NCBI RefSeq assembly: GCF_015477775.1
Contig: NZ_JADLQO010000001.1
Coordinates: 124,001 to 188,000 of the forward strand
Source of the DNA: Nocardia abscessus
Lineage (GTDB): Bacteria; Actinomycetota; Actinomycetes; Mycobacteriales; Mycobacteriaceae
Length of the DNA stretch: 64,000 bases
Direction of reading: 5' to 3'
The notes below the pieces were generated by a model. That model ran no database searches. It was given only the letters and a program-made list of their open reading frames with translations, and was not told where the DNA came from. The translations under genes were made by a program, and so were the position numbers. Of the stretch, positions 52,304 to 60,244 are shown in pieces (within the stretch, counting starts at the first letter, position 1; the number at the start of each line of letters is the position of its first letter).

Positions 52304-53554
52304 TCAATTCGCGGCTTCCTGGATTCGGCGCAATACCTGCGCCGGGTCCGCGCCCTGCCCGATGGTGCCCATCTGCTGGCGGATGGCGCCCTGCGCCGCG
52401 GCCCACTTCGGGTTGTTGCTCGGGTAGAACCGCGCCACCGGCAGCGTGGCGGCGAACGCCTTGGTGACCGGGTCTTCGGCGAGCGTCGTCGCCGCGCTGA
52501 GGGTGATCGGGATGAAGCCCTCGTGCTTGACGAAGTCGGCGTACACCGCGGCCGAGTAGAAGTAGTCGAGGAACTTCTTGATCGACTCGGCCTTCGTGCC
52601 GTCCTTCTTGAACGCCATCAGGTGATCGGCCACGCCGAGGGTGACCGGCGTGCCGGTCTTGGTGGGCGAGGGCGCGGTCGCGTACCGCAGACCGGGGTTC
52701 TTCGCGGTGATCTGGCCGATGGTGGGCGGCAGCGCCTCGATCATGCCGATCTTGCCCTGGATGAAGGCGTTGATCACGTCCTTGCGGTCGGTCGCGCCCG
52801 GATTCGGTTGGGTCGCACCGGTATCGATGAGCTCACGCATGGCGCGCACCCCCTCCAGGTTCTGCGGGGTGTCCACGGTGATCCGGTCGCCGTCGGCCCA
52901 GGAGCCGCCCGCGCCGAAGGTCCAGATGGAGGTTTCGCCCTGCGCCTCCTCGCTGCCCAGCGGCAGGCCGTACCCGGAGACGCCGCCGCCGAGCGCCTGG
53001 ATCTTCTTCGCCGCGTCGGTCAGCTCGGCCCAGTTCTTCGGCGGCCGGACGATGCCCGCCTTCTCGAACAACTCGGTGTTGTAGAACAGGGTGCGGGTGG
53101 AGGCGAACAGCGGCAGCGCGTACTGCGTACCGTTGAGCGCCGCGTTCTGCGCGAAGGCAGGCTGGATGTCGGCCAGCACCGGCGCGGAGACGATCTCGGT
53201 GGCCGGGTAGAGCAGGCCGTCACTGGCGAAGCCTGCGTAGGCGTCGATGTTGAGGATGTCCGGGGTGGTCGACTTCGACTGCAGTTTGGTGCGCACCACG
53301 TCGTTGATCGAGTTCCACGACTCCATCTGCACATTGACGGTGATTCCCGGATTCTGCTTCTGGAACTCGGCGACGATGCCTTCCCACAGCGCCTTGGTGC
53401 CCGTGGCACCGTCGCTGTAGACCGGGGCGAGGAAATTGATCGTGGTATCGGAGTCCGCGGCGTCTTTCGAACCGAACCCGCAGGACGAGACGGCCAGCAC
53501 GACGCCGGTGACCATCGCGACTCCGGCAAGCACGCGGTGGAATGGTCTTTTCAC
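52304..53554 (-). CDS. Carbohydrate ABC importer substrate-binding lipoprotein
   Basis: 416 residues. The signal ends in a lipobox AVSSCG. The mature part is a CUT1 extracellular solute-binding fold: TINFLAPVYSDGATGTKALWEGIVAEFQKQNPGITV, DILNIDAYAGFASDGLLYP, GSWADGDRITVDTPQNLEGV. It is the first gene of the importer operon and divergent from the SIS isomerase gene. The ligand is probably an amino sugar or oligosaccharide, from the adjacent enzymes. Confidence 0.9.
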   Translation of the reverse strand: MKRPFHRVLAGVAMVTGVVLAVSSCGFGSKDAADSDTTINFLAPVYSDGATGTKALWEGIVAEFQKQNPGITVNVQMESWNSINDVVRTKLQSKSTTPDILNIDAYAGFASDGLLYPATEIVSAPVLADIQPAFAQNAALNGTQYALPLFASTRTLFYNTELFEKAGIVRPPKNWAELTDAAKKIQALGGGVSGYGLPLGSEEAQGETSIWTFGAGGSWADGDRITVDTPQNLEGVRAMRELIDTGATQPNPGATDRKDVINAFIQGKIGMIEALPPTIGQITAKNPGLRYATAPSPTKTGTPVTLGVADHLMAFKKDGTKAESIKKFLDYFYSAAVYADFVKHEGFIPITLSAATTLAEDPVTKAFAATLPVARFYPSNNPKWAAAQGAIRQQMGTIGQGADPAQVLRRIQEAAN

Positions 53555-53646
53555 GAGCGAAACCTTTCAGATTTACCCACCCCGCGCCAGCGCAGGCGCC
53601 GATGATGGGAGGACGCACCGTCCGTGCAGCTGAATGTAGCTCGAAT

Positions 53647-53698
53647 CGTGATCATATGTGACCGATTTGATCGTAAATTTGACATGAACGATCACATG
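53647..53698. promoter_or_regulatory. Divergent promoter with repeated GATC/ATTTGA words
   Basis: Within an AT-rich patch lie CGTGATCA (53647-53654), GATTTGATCG (53664-53673) and CGATCACATG (53689-53698), plus ATTTGA twice at 12-base spacing (53665 and 53677). The cluster sits between the importer and the amino-sugar operon and is a plausible binding region for the DeoR regulator. Confidence 0.5.
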
Positions 53699-53714
53699 GG
53701 GTGAAGCTGTTCCG

Positions 53715-54626
53715 GTGCCAACGCCTGCCGACCACACGCCGGAACCGCATCTGGCCACCGAGGTAGCCACCCAGCCGGACGACTGGACGCACGCCGCGAC
53801 CGTCGCCGCCGACCACCACGCCGCACTGCCGAGACCGGGCGAGCGAGTAGCCGTGATCGGCTGCGGCACCTCCTATTTCATGGCCAGCGCGATCGCGGCG
53901 CTGCGCGAGGGCGCCGGCCTGGGAATCACCGACGCCTGGCCCGCCAGCGCGGTCCGCGATCGCGGATACGACCGCTACCTGGTGATCTGCCGCTCCGGCA
54001 CGACCACCGAAGTGGTGCGTGCCATGCGGGACATCCCGGCGCGCACGCCGCGCGCGGTGATCTGTTCCAGCCCCGGCACACCCGTCCTCGAACTGGGCGA
54101 TCCGATCCTCATCGACCAGGTCGACGAGCGATCGGTGGTGCAGACCCGCTTCGCGACGACCACCCTGGCCATCCTGCGCAGTCACCTGGGTGAGGACCTG
54201 ACGCCGGTGATCGCCCAGGCGCGCGCGGTGCTCGCCGAGGATCCCGCCGAGTCACTGGCCGCGGTTCGCGGCGCCGAGCAGATCAGCTTCGTCGGCATGG
54301 GATTCGCGGCGGCCATCGCCGAGGAGGCCGCGCTCAAGCTGCGCGAATCCTGCCAGTCCTGGACCGAGGCGTACCCGGCGACCGAGTACCGCCACGGGCC
54401 GATCGCCATCTCGGCGCCCGGCCGCGCGGTCTGGGCCTTCGGCCCCCTGGAGCCGGACTTCGCCGACGACGTCGCCGCAACGGGAGCGCATCTGGAACAC
54501 CGCGACATCGACCCGATGGCGGACCTGCTCCGGGTGCACCGGCTCTGCCTGCTGCGTTCCGCCGACCTGCGACTCGACCCCGACCACCCACGCGGCCTGA
54601 ATCGCTCGGTGGTCCTGAAGTCGTGA
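53715..54626 (+). CDS. SIS-domain amino-sugar-phosphate isomerase/deaminase (AgaS-like)
   Basis: 303 residues with two SIS domains. The first has VAVIGCGTSYFMAS and CRSGTTTEVVRAM, the second ISFVGMGFAAAIAEEAALKLRESCQSWTEAYPATEYRHGP, as in AgaS and the isomerase half of GlmS. It would convert galactosamine-6-phosphate to tagatose-6-phosphate with ammonia release, or the glucosamine equivalent. GTG start at 53715 is 160 bases from the divergent importer. Confidence 0.82.
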   Translation: MPTPADHTPEPHLATEVATQPDDWTHAATVAADHHAALPRPGERVAVIGCGTSYFMASAIAALREGAGLGITDAWPASAVRDRGYDRYLVICRSGTTTEVVRAMRDIPARTPRAVICSSPGTPVLELGDPILIDQVDERSVVQTRFATTTLAILRSHLGEDLTPVIAQARAVLAEDPAESLAAVRGAEQISFVGMGFAAAIAEEAALKLRESCQSWTEAYPATEYRHGPIAISAPGRAVWAFGPLEPDFADDVAATGAHLEHRDIDPMADLLRVHRLCLLRSADLRLDPDHPRGLNRSVVLKS

Positions 54627-54639
54627 TCGCGGGCGTGCG

Positions 54640-55005
54640 GTGAATACCGGTCGGGGCTCGCCCGCCACCACACCAAAAGCCACCACCACACCGAACACGG
54701 CCGACACCGCCCCCACATCGGGGCCGACCACCCTGGCCAACACGGCTGGCATCGCCGCGACCCCATGGATCGCGGACCGATCCGAGCTCGTAGCTGCCCT
54801 GGACACGGCGGAGCCCCAGCCCTGTGGCACGACATCACCGCAGGCCGCGCGTGCACCGGCGCGGGAGTTGCCACGAACTACTGTGCCGAGAATGGGAATC
54901 GAACAGCCGCGGACGCCGCCTGGTTCCGGCGGATCCGGACCGCGCGCCGCGGGAACGGACTGCGCGTGCCGCGACGACCGCCCGGCCGCGCACCAGGGGT
55001 CGACG
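54640..55005 (+). other. Open but atypical segment before the ROK gene
   Basis: 366 bases in frame with the ROK gene, beginning at a GTG. A six-codon frame (GTG 54623, overlapping the SIS stop) ends on this GTG. The encoded sequence is low-complexity Thr/Pro/Ala-rich and unlike any ROK domain. Around 54748-54813 it aligns without gaps to the true ROK start (279 bases later) with 8 of 22 residues equal, including LV--LD. Possibly a decayed copy of the 5' end. Confidence 0.4.
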
Positions 55006-55968
55006 GTGCAGTCCGCGGCCGCGCTGGGCACAGCGGCGATCCCGGAGGCGCTGCCGGACGACGCGCTCGTCCTCGGCTTGGATGTCGGCGGAACCACCAT
55101 CAAAGGCGAGGTCACCGACGCCACGGGCGCGGCGCTGACCGTGGCCGCGGTCGCCACGCCGTACGGCCCGGCCGCGTTCGACGCGATGGGCGAGCTGGGT
55201 GAGCGGTTGCTCGCCGAACTGCCGGAATCCGACCGGTGTCGCGTCCGCCGCGCGGCCGTCGTGCTGCCCGGCATCGTCGACACCGCCCGATCGATCGCGG
55301 TGTTCAGCAGCAATGTCGGTTGGCGGGACGTGCACGTCGGCGACCGCTTCACCCACCGCTGGGGTCTGCCGACGCTGATCGAACACGACGTCGCCGTGGC
55401 CGGTTGGGCGGAGTGGCGGTACGGCGCCGGTCGGGGCTTCGACAATGTGTGCGTCGTCATTCTGGGCACCGGCATTTCGGGGACCCTGTCGGTCGGCGGA
55501 AGGTTGGTGCGCAGCAGCTACGGGCAGGTCGGCGAGTACGGGCACGTGCCGGTGCGGCGTGCGGGCGGGTTGCCCTGCCCCTGCGGCAATACCGGGTGCG
55601 TCGAGACGGTCGCGTCGGGCGCGGCCATCGCACGGGCCTACACGCGCCGCACCGGCCGCGAGATCGCGGGCGCCGCGGACGTTTTCGCACTGGTATCGGC
55701 AGACCCCGACGCGGCGGCCGTGGTCGAGGACGCGGTGGACGCGCTGGCCGACGGACTGGTCGGCATCGTCCACGCGGCCTGCCCGGAACTGGTCGTCCTC
55801 GGCGGCGGACTGGCCGGAGCGGGCGCGGCGCTCACCGACCCGCTGCACCGAGCACTGGCCGCCCGCCTCCGCCTGGTCCCTCCACCCCGAGTGGTGCTCG
55901 GCCGATTCGGCGCCCGCGCGGGCCTGGCGGGCGCCGCCCTGTTCGCCCGCCGAGGGGCACTGACATGA
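55006..55968 (+). CDS. ROK-family sugar kinase (AgaK-like)
   Basis: 320 residues from the GTG at 55006, which has AGGGGT upstream and gives a normal ROK length. It has ATP site LGLDVGGTTIKGEV, catalytic Asp in IEHDVAVAGWAEW (the common Asn before Asp is His here), GTGISG, EYGHVPV and the zinc loop CPCGNTGC. It phosphorylates a hexosamine; context suggests N-acetylgalactosamine or N-acetylglucosamine at carbon 6. The next frame starts on its stop (ATGA). Confidence 0.85.
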   Translation: MQSAAALGTAAIPEALPDDALVLGLDVGGTTIKGEVTDATGAALTVAAVATPYGPAAFDAMGELGERLLAELPESDRCRVRRAAVVLPGIVDTARSIAVFSSNVGWRDVHVGDRFTHRWGLPTLIEHDVAVAGWAEWRYGAGRGFDNVCVVILGTGISGTLSVGGRLVRSSYGQVGEYGHVPVRRAGGLPCPCGNTGCVETVASGAAIARAYTRRTGREIAGAADVFALVSADPDAAAVVEDAVDALADGLVGIVHAACPELVVLGGGLAGAGAALTDPLHRALAARLRLVPPPRVVLGRFGARAGLAGAALFARRGALT

Positions 55969-56444
55969 CGCCGCGTGCGAAACCGCCGATCCGACGACAC
56001 ATCGTGCCGCCGTGCGCCATCTTCCACAGTCGCACGGCGCTGATAACCGGCACCGGCTCGATGACGTGCGATCGTCCACACGACGCCCCGCCGACAGCAC
56101 AGCCGAACCGCGTACCCGCCGACCCGGAGCCGCCCGTCGGGCATCACCTCGTTCGCACCCGAGGAGGACCCGGCATGAACAGCGCGTGTGAAACCTGCGA
56201 TCCGGGGACGCCTCCCGTCGGCGCGTGTGACGCTCGACGACGTGGTGACGACTCTCGCGACTCGAACCCGGGCGGTGCCATCTCGCACCCGGCGATCCAC
56301 CGCCGCGGGCCCCTCGCGGCCGCCGCACTCCAGTTCACCGATCGTCGCGCACGGTGGGCGCGTCCTGCGAGCTCGCAGCCGAACCCCGTACTTGCCGACC
56401 GGTCCCGCACGGCGGGCACCCAATCTCGGGCCGGGAGGCACTGA
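55965..56444 (+). pseudogene. Degenerate copies of the nagA 5' end
   Basis: A 159-codon open frame starts on the ROK stop (ATGA) and ends one base before the nagA start. It is not a domain I recognise. It contains two degraded copies of the start of nagA. Copy B (from 56175/56188, in nagA frame) reads IRGRLPSARVTLDD against IRGRIVSASVALDD in nagA (10 of 14 residues, 30 of 42 bases, exact offset 270). Copy A (from 55965) matches copy B at 25 of 36 bases. Segments 56101-56124 and 56377-56400 are 21 of 24 identical. Confidence 0.65.
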
Positions 56445-56445
56445 C

Positions 56446-57606
56446 ATGACAGCAGACACCGAGCTGATGATCCGGGGCCGCATCGTCTCCGCGAGCGTCG
56501 CGTTGGACGACGGCGTGGTGATGGTCTCCGGGGACCGGATCGAGGCGGTTCGGTCGTTCCCGCAATGGCGCGCGGTGCATCCCGATTTACCTGAGCCGCC
56601 ATTTTCTGGAACCGTGCTGCCGGGGCTTGTGGACATTCACAATCACGGCGGGTTCGGCTATCGGTTCGACAGCGTGCACGGCGCACAGGCCCGGAAGGCG
56701 GCGCAATCGCATCATGCGCACGGCTCGACCACGGTGGTGGCGAGCGTGGTCACCGGTCCCCCCGCGGAGATGGTGGCGCAGACGGCTGCCCTGCGCGAAC
56801 TCGCCGAGGAAGGCGTGCTCGGCGGCATCCATGTCGAGGGGCCGTTCCTGTCGCAGGCGCGATGCGGGGCGCAGGACCCACGATTTCTGCGCGACCCCGA
56901 TCTCGGGCTGACCGACGAGCTGCTGGCCGCGGGAGGCGCGCACCTGCGCGCGATGACGCTCGCGCCGGAGCGCCCCGGTTACGCGGCGGTCGCGCGGCGG
57001 CTGGTCGACAACGGGGTGGTGGTCGCGCTCGGCCACAGCGACACCGACTACGCCTCCTTCCGGAACGCCCTGCTACCTCGGGGATCGGGCAGCCTGGTGA
57101 CGCACTTGGCGAACGGCATGCCGCCGCTGCACCATCGGCGCCCTGGCCCGGTCGCCGCGGCGCTGGTGGCCGCCGCTGCCGGGGACGCGATCGTGGAGCT
57201 GATCGGCGACGGCGTGCACGTGGATCCGGGCTTCGCCGCGCTGGTGTTCGCGACCGCGCCGGGCCGAGTCGCGCTGGTCACCGATGCCATGCAGGCGGCG
57301 GGGCTCGGCGACGGCGAATACCAGCTGGGCCCGCAGCCGGTGACGGTCCGCGACGGGGTGGCGCGGATCGCCGACGGGTCGATCGCGGGCGGCGTCAGCA
57401 CCCTGCTGGAGTGCCTCGCGCGCGCGGTGCGCGTATCCGGTGTCCCGTTACGGGACGCGGTGCTCGCCGCCACCTCGGTTCCGTCCGCCGCGCTCGGGCT
57501 CACCGGCGTCGGTGACCTGCGGCCCGGTCATTTCGCCGACATATTGACAGTCAGTGACAATCTCCACTTGCGCGGGGTGCTCAGACGTGGACAGTGGTTG
57601 AGGTGA
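56446..57606 (+). CDS. nagA: N-acetyl-hexosamine-6-phosphate deacetylase
   Basis: 386 residues. It has metal or active-site motifs DIHNHGG (HxH), GGIHVEGPFLS, LGHSDTDY, THLANGM, GDGVHVDPG and LVTDAMQAAGLGDGEY with the catalytic Asp. It removes acetate from GlcNAc-6-phosphate or GalNAc-6-phosphate (NagA/AgaA). GGGAGG precedes the ATG. The following kinase gene overlaps its stop (GTGA). Confidence 0.9.
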   Translation: MTADTELMIRGRIVSASVALDDGVVMVSGDRIEAVRSFPQWRAVHPDLPEPPFSGTVLPGLVDIHNHGGFGYRFDSVHGAQARKAAQSHHAHGSTTVVASVVTGPPAEMVAQTAALRELAEEGVLGGIHVEGPFLSQARCGAQDPRFLRDPDLGLTDELLAAGGAHLRAMTLAPERPGYAAVARRLVDNGVVVALGHSDTDYASFRNALLPRGSGSLVTHLANGMPPLHHRRPGPVAAALVAAAAGDAIVELIGDGVHVDPGFAALVFATAPGRVALVTDAMQAAGLGDGEYQLGPQPVTVRDGVARIADGSIAGGVSTLLECLARAVRVSGVPLRDAVLAATSVPSAALGLTGVGDLRPGHFADILTVSDNLHLRGVLRRGQWLR

Positions 57607-58556
57607 TCCTCACCGTGACAATGAATCCCGCGTACGACATGACCTATCGCGTCGAACGCTTCGAACGCGGGCAGGCCCACCGTGTCCGGTCGGTGGAGCA
57701 GCGCATCGGCGGCAAGGGCATCAACGTGACCCGGGTGCTGAATCAGCTCGGCAAATACGCGAGGGCCACCGGATTCTCCGACCACGCCTTCGCAGCCGCC
57801 GCCGAACTGGAGATGCCGGTCGACTTCGTGCACGCACTGCCCTGGGTGCGCCGCACGGTGGTGATCAGCGAATCCGAGGACGGCACGGCCACCGCACTGT
57901 GGGAGCCGGGCGCCCGCGTCTCCAATCCACACGCGGCCGAGCAGTTGGCGGTGCGGGTGGCGGGGCTGCTGCCCGATATCGCCGGTCTGGTCATCTCCGG
58001 TTCGCTACCCGGCGGCATCGAACCCTCGCTGCCCGCCGAGATCGCGCGCACCGCCATCGCGGCCGATGTGCCGACCATCTGCGACATCGACGGCGAGGCG
58101 CTGCGGTTGGCAGCCCAGGTGCCGGGCATCGTGCTCATGCCGAACGAGGCCGAATTGCAGTGCCTCACCGGCGCGGAGCCCGAGACCGCCGACGAGATCG
58201 TCGCCGCCGCGAATGCGGTCGTCGAGAACGGGGCGCGCGCCGTGATCGCGACACGTGGTCACGAGGGAATCACCGCGGTGACCGCCGAGGGCGCGTGGTC
58301 GGCGGCGCTGCCCGAACCGCTCGCCGGGAATCCCACCGGCGCGGGCGATGCCGCGGTGGCGGCGGTGATCGCCGCCCTCTCGTCCGATCCGCGCGCGGAT
58401 TGGCCCGCCCTGCTCGCCGACGCGGTCGCCACGTCCGCGGCGGCCGTGGTCGTCCCGGTGGCCGGTGAGATCGACCGCTGTCTGCGCACCCGCCTCACCC
58501 CGACGGTCCGGGTTCGAGAACTGGATTTACCTACACCGCAGAAGGCTTCCCCATGA
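57603..58556 (+). CDS. PfkB-family 1-phosphofructokinase/tagatose-6-phosphate kinase
   Basis: 317 residues. It starts VILTVTMNPAYDMTY at the GTG overlapping the nagA stop, has GGKGINVTRVL, and the PfkB signature NPTGAGDAAVAAV with the catalytic Asp. LacC/FruK-type enzymes phosphorylate tagatose-6-phosphate or fructose-1-phosphate. With the aldolase and SIS genes, tagatose-6-phosphate is the likely substrate. Confidence 0.85.
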   Translation: MILTVTMNPAYDMTYRVERFERGQAHRVRSVEQRIGGKGINVTRVLNQLGKYARATGFSDHAFAAAAELEMPVDFVHALPWVRRTVVISESEDGTATALWEPGARVSNPHAAEQLAVRVAGLLPDIAGLVISGSLPGGIEPSLPAEIARTAIAADVPTICDIDGEALRLAAQVPGIVLMPNEAELQCLTGAEPETADEIVAAANAVVENGARAVIATRGHEGITAVTAEGAWSAALPEPLAGNPTGAGDAAVAAVIAALSSDPRADWPALLADAVATSAAAVVVPVAGEIDRCLRTRLTPTVRVRELDLPTPQKASP

Positions 58557-58951
58557 CTGTCGCCCACCACACCGAGCCGGTCGGCCGCCGTTGCGGTCCA
58601 CCATGCAGCCCGATAACACAGCGCGCGACCGGGCGGGATGCCCGGATGTCACGGCCGGGCCGCGGGTTCCAGCCGCCCTGGTCCCGAGCATCGCCCGGAT
58701 GGCGAACCCGGCACAACGTCGACATTCCGACGGCCACCGTCGCCCCAGGTGGCGAGCCGCTCATGGCAGGCGAGTCCGCACAGGTGCCGCTGCGGTTCCG
58801 TTCGACGGCGCGCAGCACCGGCCGGGTGAGCGCGAAGACCGAAGCGCTTTCCCACCCGCTCGACCGAGTTCCGCCCGACGCCGCCGGTGCCGGAAAACCC
58901 CTGTACAACAGACACATCGCGGTCTCGCGAAAGCAGTCACTATGCCGCTGA
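58553..58951 (+). pseudogene. Bridging ORF before the aldolase, possible decayed 5' copy
   Basis: A 132-codon frame starts on the pfkB stop (ATGA) and ends 10 bases inside the aldolase gene. Composition is Arg/Pro/Ser-rich. NV...GESAQVPL near 58715-58790 resembles the aldolase start FNV...AESANRPVVL about 280-290 bases downstream. Similarity is weaker than for the nagA copies. It may be non-coding. Confidence 0.4.
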
Positions 58952-59766
58952 CCTCGATTCCGGAGCTGATAGCCGCGGCCCGCCCGGGCGGACTCGGCGC
59001 GTTCAACGTGATAACCCTCGAGCACGCCGAGGCGATCGTGGCGGCCGCGGAATCAGCGAACCGGCCGGTGGTGCTGCAACTGTCGGAGAACACCGCGATC
59101 TATCACCGGGGCATCGCCCCTCTCGCCCTCGCCTGCCTGCGCATCGCCGCCGACAGCCGTGCCGCCGTCGCGGTCCATCTCGACCATGCCACCAGCGCCG
59201 GATTGATCCACACCGCAGTCGATCTCGGTATCGAGTCGGTCATGTACGACGGCTCCGCGCTCGATTACCCCGACAACCTCGACAGCACCGCCGCGATCAC
59301 CGCTTGGTGCCACGAACGCGGCGTGCACATCGAGGCGGAACTCGGTGAGGTGGGCGGCAAGAACGGCGCGCACGCACCCGGCGCGCGCACCGATCCCGAC
59401 GAGGCGGTCGAGTTCGTGCACGCCACCGGCGTCGACGCCCTCGCGGTGGCGGTCGGCTCCTCGCACGCCATGCACACCCGCACCGCCGAACTCGACAACG
59501 ATCTGATCGCCCACTTGGCCGCGAAAGTCCCTGTCCCCCTCGTGCTGCACGGCTCCTCCGGCGTCCCCGATCAAGGCCTGCGCGCCGCCGTCGAGCACGG
59601 CATGACGAAGATCAACATCGCCACCCGCCTCAACATCCGGATGACAACCGCCATCCGCGCGTGCCTCACGAACGACTCCCGCCTTTCCGATCCCCGCAAG
59701 TACCTCATCCCCGCCCGCGTCGCCATCCAATCGGAAGTCGAACACTTCCTCCACCTCCTCACCTGA
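58942..59766 (+). CDS. Class II ketose-bisphosphate aldolase (GatY/KbaY/Fba)
   Basis: 274 residues. Zinc and catalytic residues are in VAVHLDHATS, the Glu in EAELGEVGGKNG, the His in GSSHAMHTR, and LHGSSGVPD with MTKINIATRLN. It splits tagatose- or fructose-bisphosphate into DHAP and glyceraldehyde-3-phosphate. It ends the amino-sugar operon; a terminator follows. No ribosome site is clear before the ATG at 58942. Confidence 0.87.
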   Translation: MPLTSIPELIAAARPGGLGAFNVITLEHAEAIVAAAESANRPVVLQLSENTAIYHRGIAPLALACLRIAADSRAAVAVHLDHATSAGLIHTAVDLGIESVMYDGSALDYPDNLDSTAAITAWCHERGVHIEAELGEVGGKNGAHAPGARTDPDEAVEFVHATGVDALAVAVGSSHAMHTRTAELDNDLIAHLAAKVPVPLVLHGSSGVPDQGLRAAVEHGMTKINIATRLNIRMTTAIRACLTNDSRLSDPRKYLIPARVAIQSEVEHFLHLLT

Positions 59767-59834
59767 CAAGCCGCACGCAGCCGCTGACCTACGCGGTTCG
59801 CCGCGGCCATGTGCCACTCGTGGAAGAGTTACCG

Positions 59835-59870
59835 GCCGGCGGCGCGTGCGAGGGTTTGCGCGCCGCCGGC
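59835..59870 (+). terminator. Terminator of the amino-sugar operon
   Basis: GCCGGCGGCGCG (59835-59846) and CGCGCCGCCGGC (59859-59870) form a perfect 12-base stem with a 12-base loop, 68 bases after the aldolase stop. The rest of the gap to 60021 shows no gene. Confidence 0.7.
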
Positions 59871-60021
59871 CTGTGGTGGGCAGGGCAGTTGCCCACCGGT
59901 TGGGCTGTCGATGGATCGCTTCGCACCGACGGGGACACTCTTGCGAATGAAGCTGGGTGCCAGGTGTTGTGAAGCTGAGAGTCGGCTGGGAGACGCGCGC
60001 TCGCGCGTGGTTGCCGCTCGG

Positions 60022-60234
60022 TCAGGCGGGTTCGGAGGCGCGGATCGCGGCGGTGAACGCTGCCCACTGGGTGGGCGTGAACGCCAGGGTGGGTGATGCG
60101 TTGGGCGGACCCTGGAACTTGCTGTCTCGGACCAGCACTCGGCCGCCGTCGAAGCACACCTCTACGCACGCCTGACTGTCGCTGGAGTAGGACGACTTGA
60201 ACCAGCCCGGCACAGGGAAATTCGAGCTATCCAC
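60022..60234 (-). CDS. DUF397 protein
   Basis: 70 residues with the family pattern GWFKSSYSSDSQACVEVCFDGG.VLVRDSK and TPTQWAAFTAAIR. DUF397 proteins are usually encoded directly after an XRE-DUF5753 regulator, as here (10-base gap), and are thought to act with it as a small-partner switch. Confidence 0.88.
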   Translation of the reverse strand: MDSSNFPVPGWFKSSYSSDSQACVEVCFDGGRVLVRDSKFQGPPNASPTLAFTPTQWAAFTAAIRASEPA

Positions 60235-60244
60235 AATCTCGAGT

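Noticed and set aside
54640..55005. N-terminal extension of the ROK kinase as a real domain
   Set aside because: Low-complexity Thr/Pro/Ala sequence; the GTG at 55006 has a ribosome site and gives normal ROK length.
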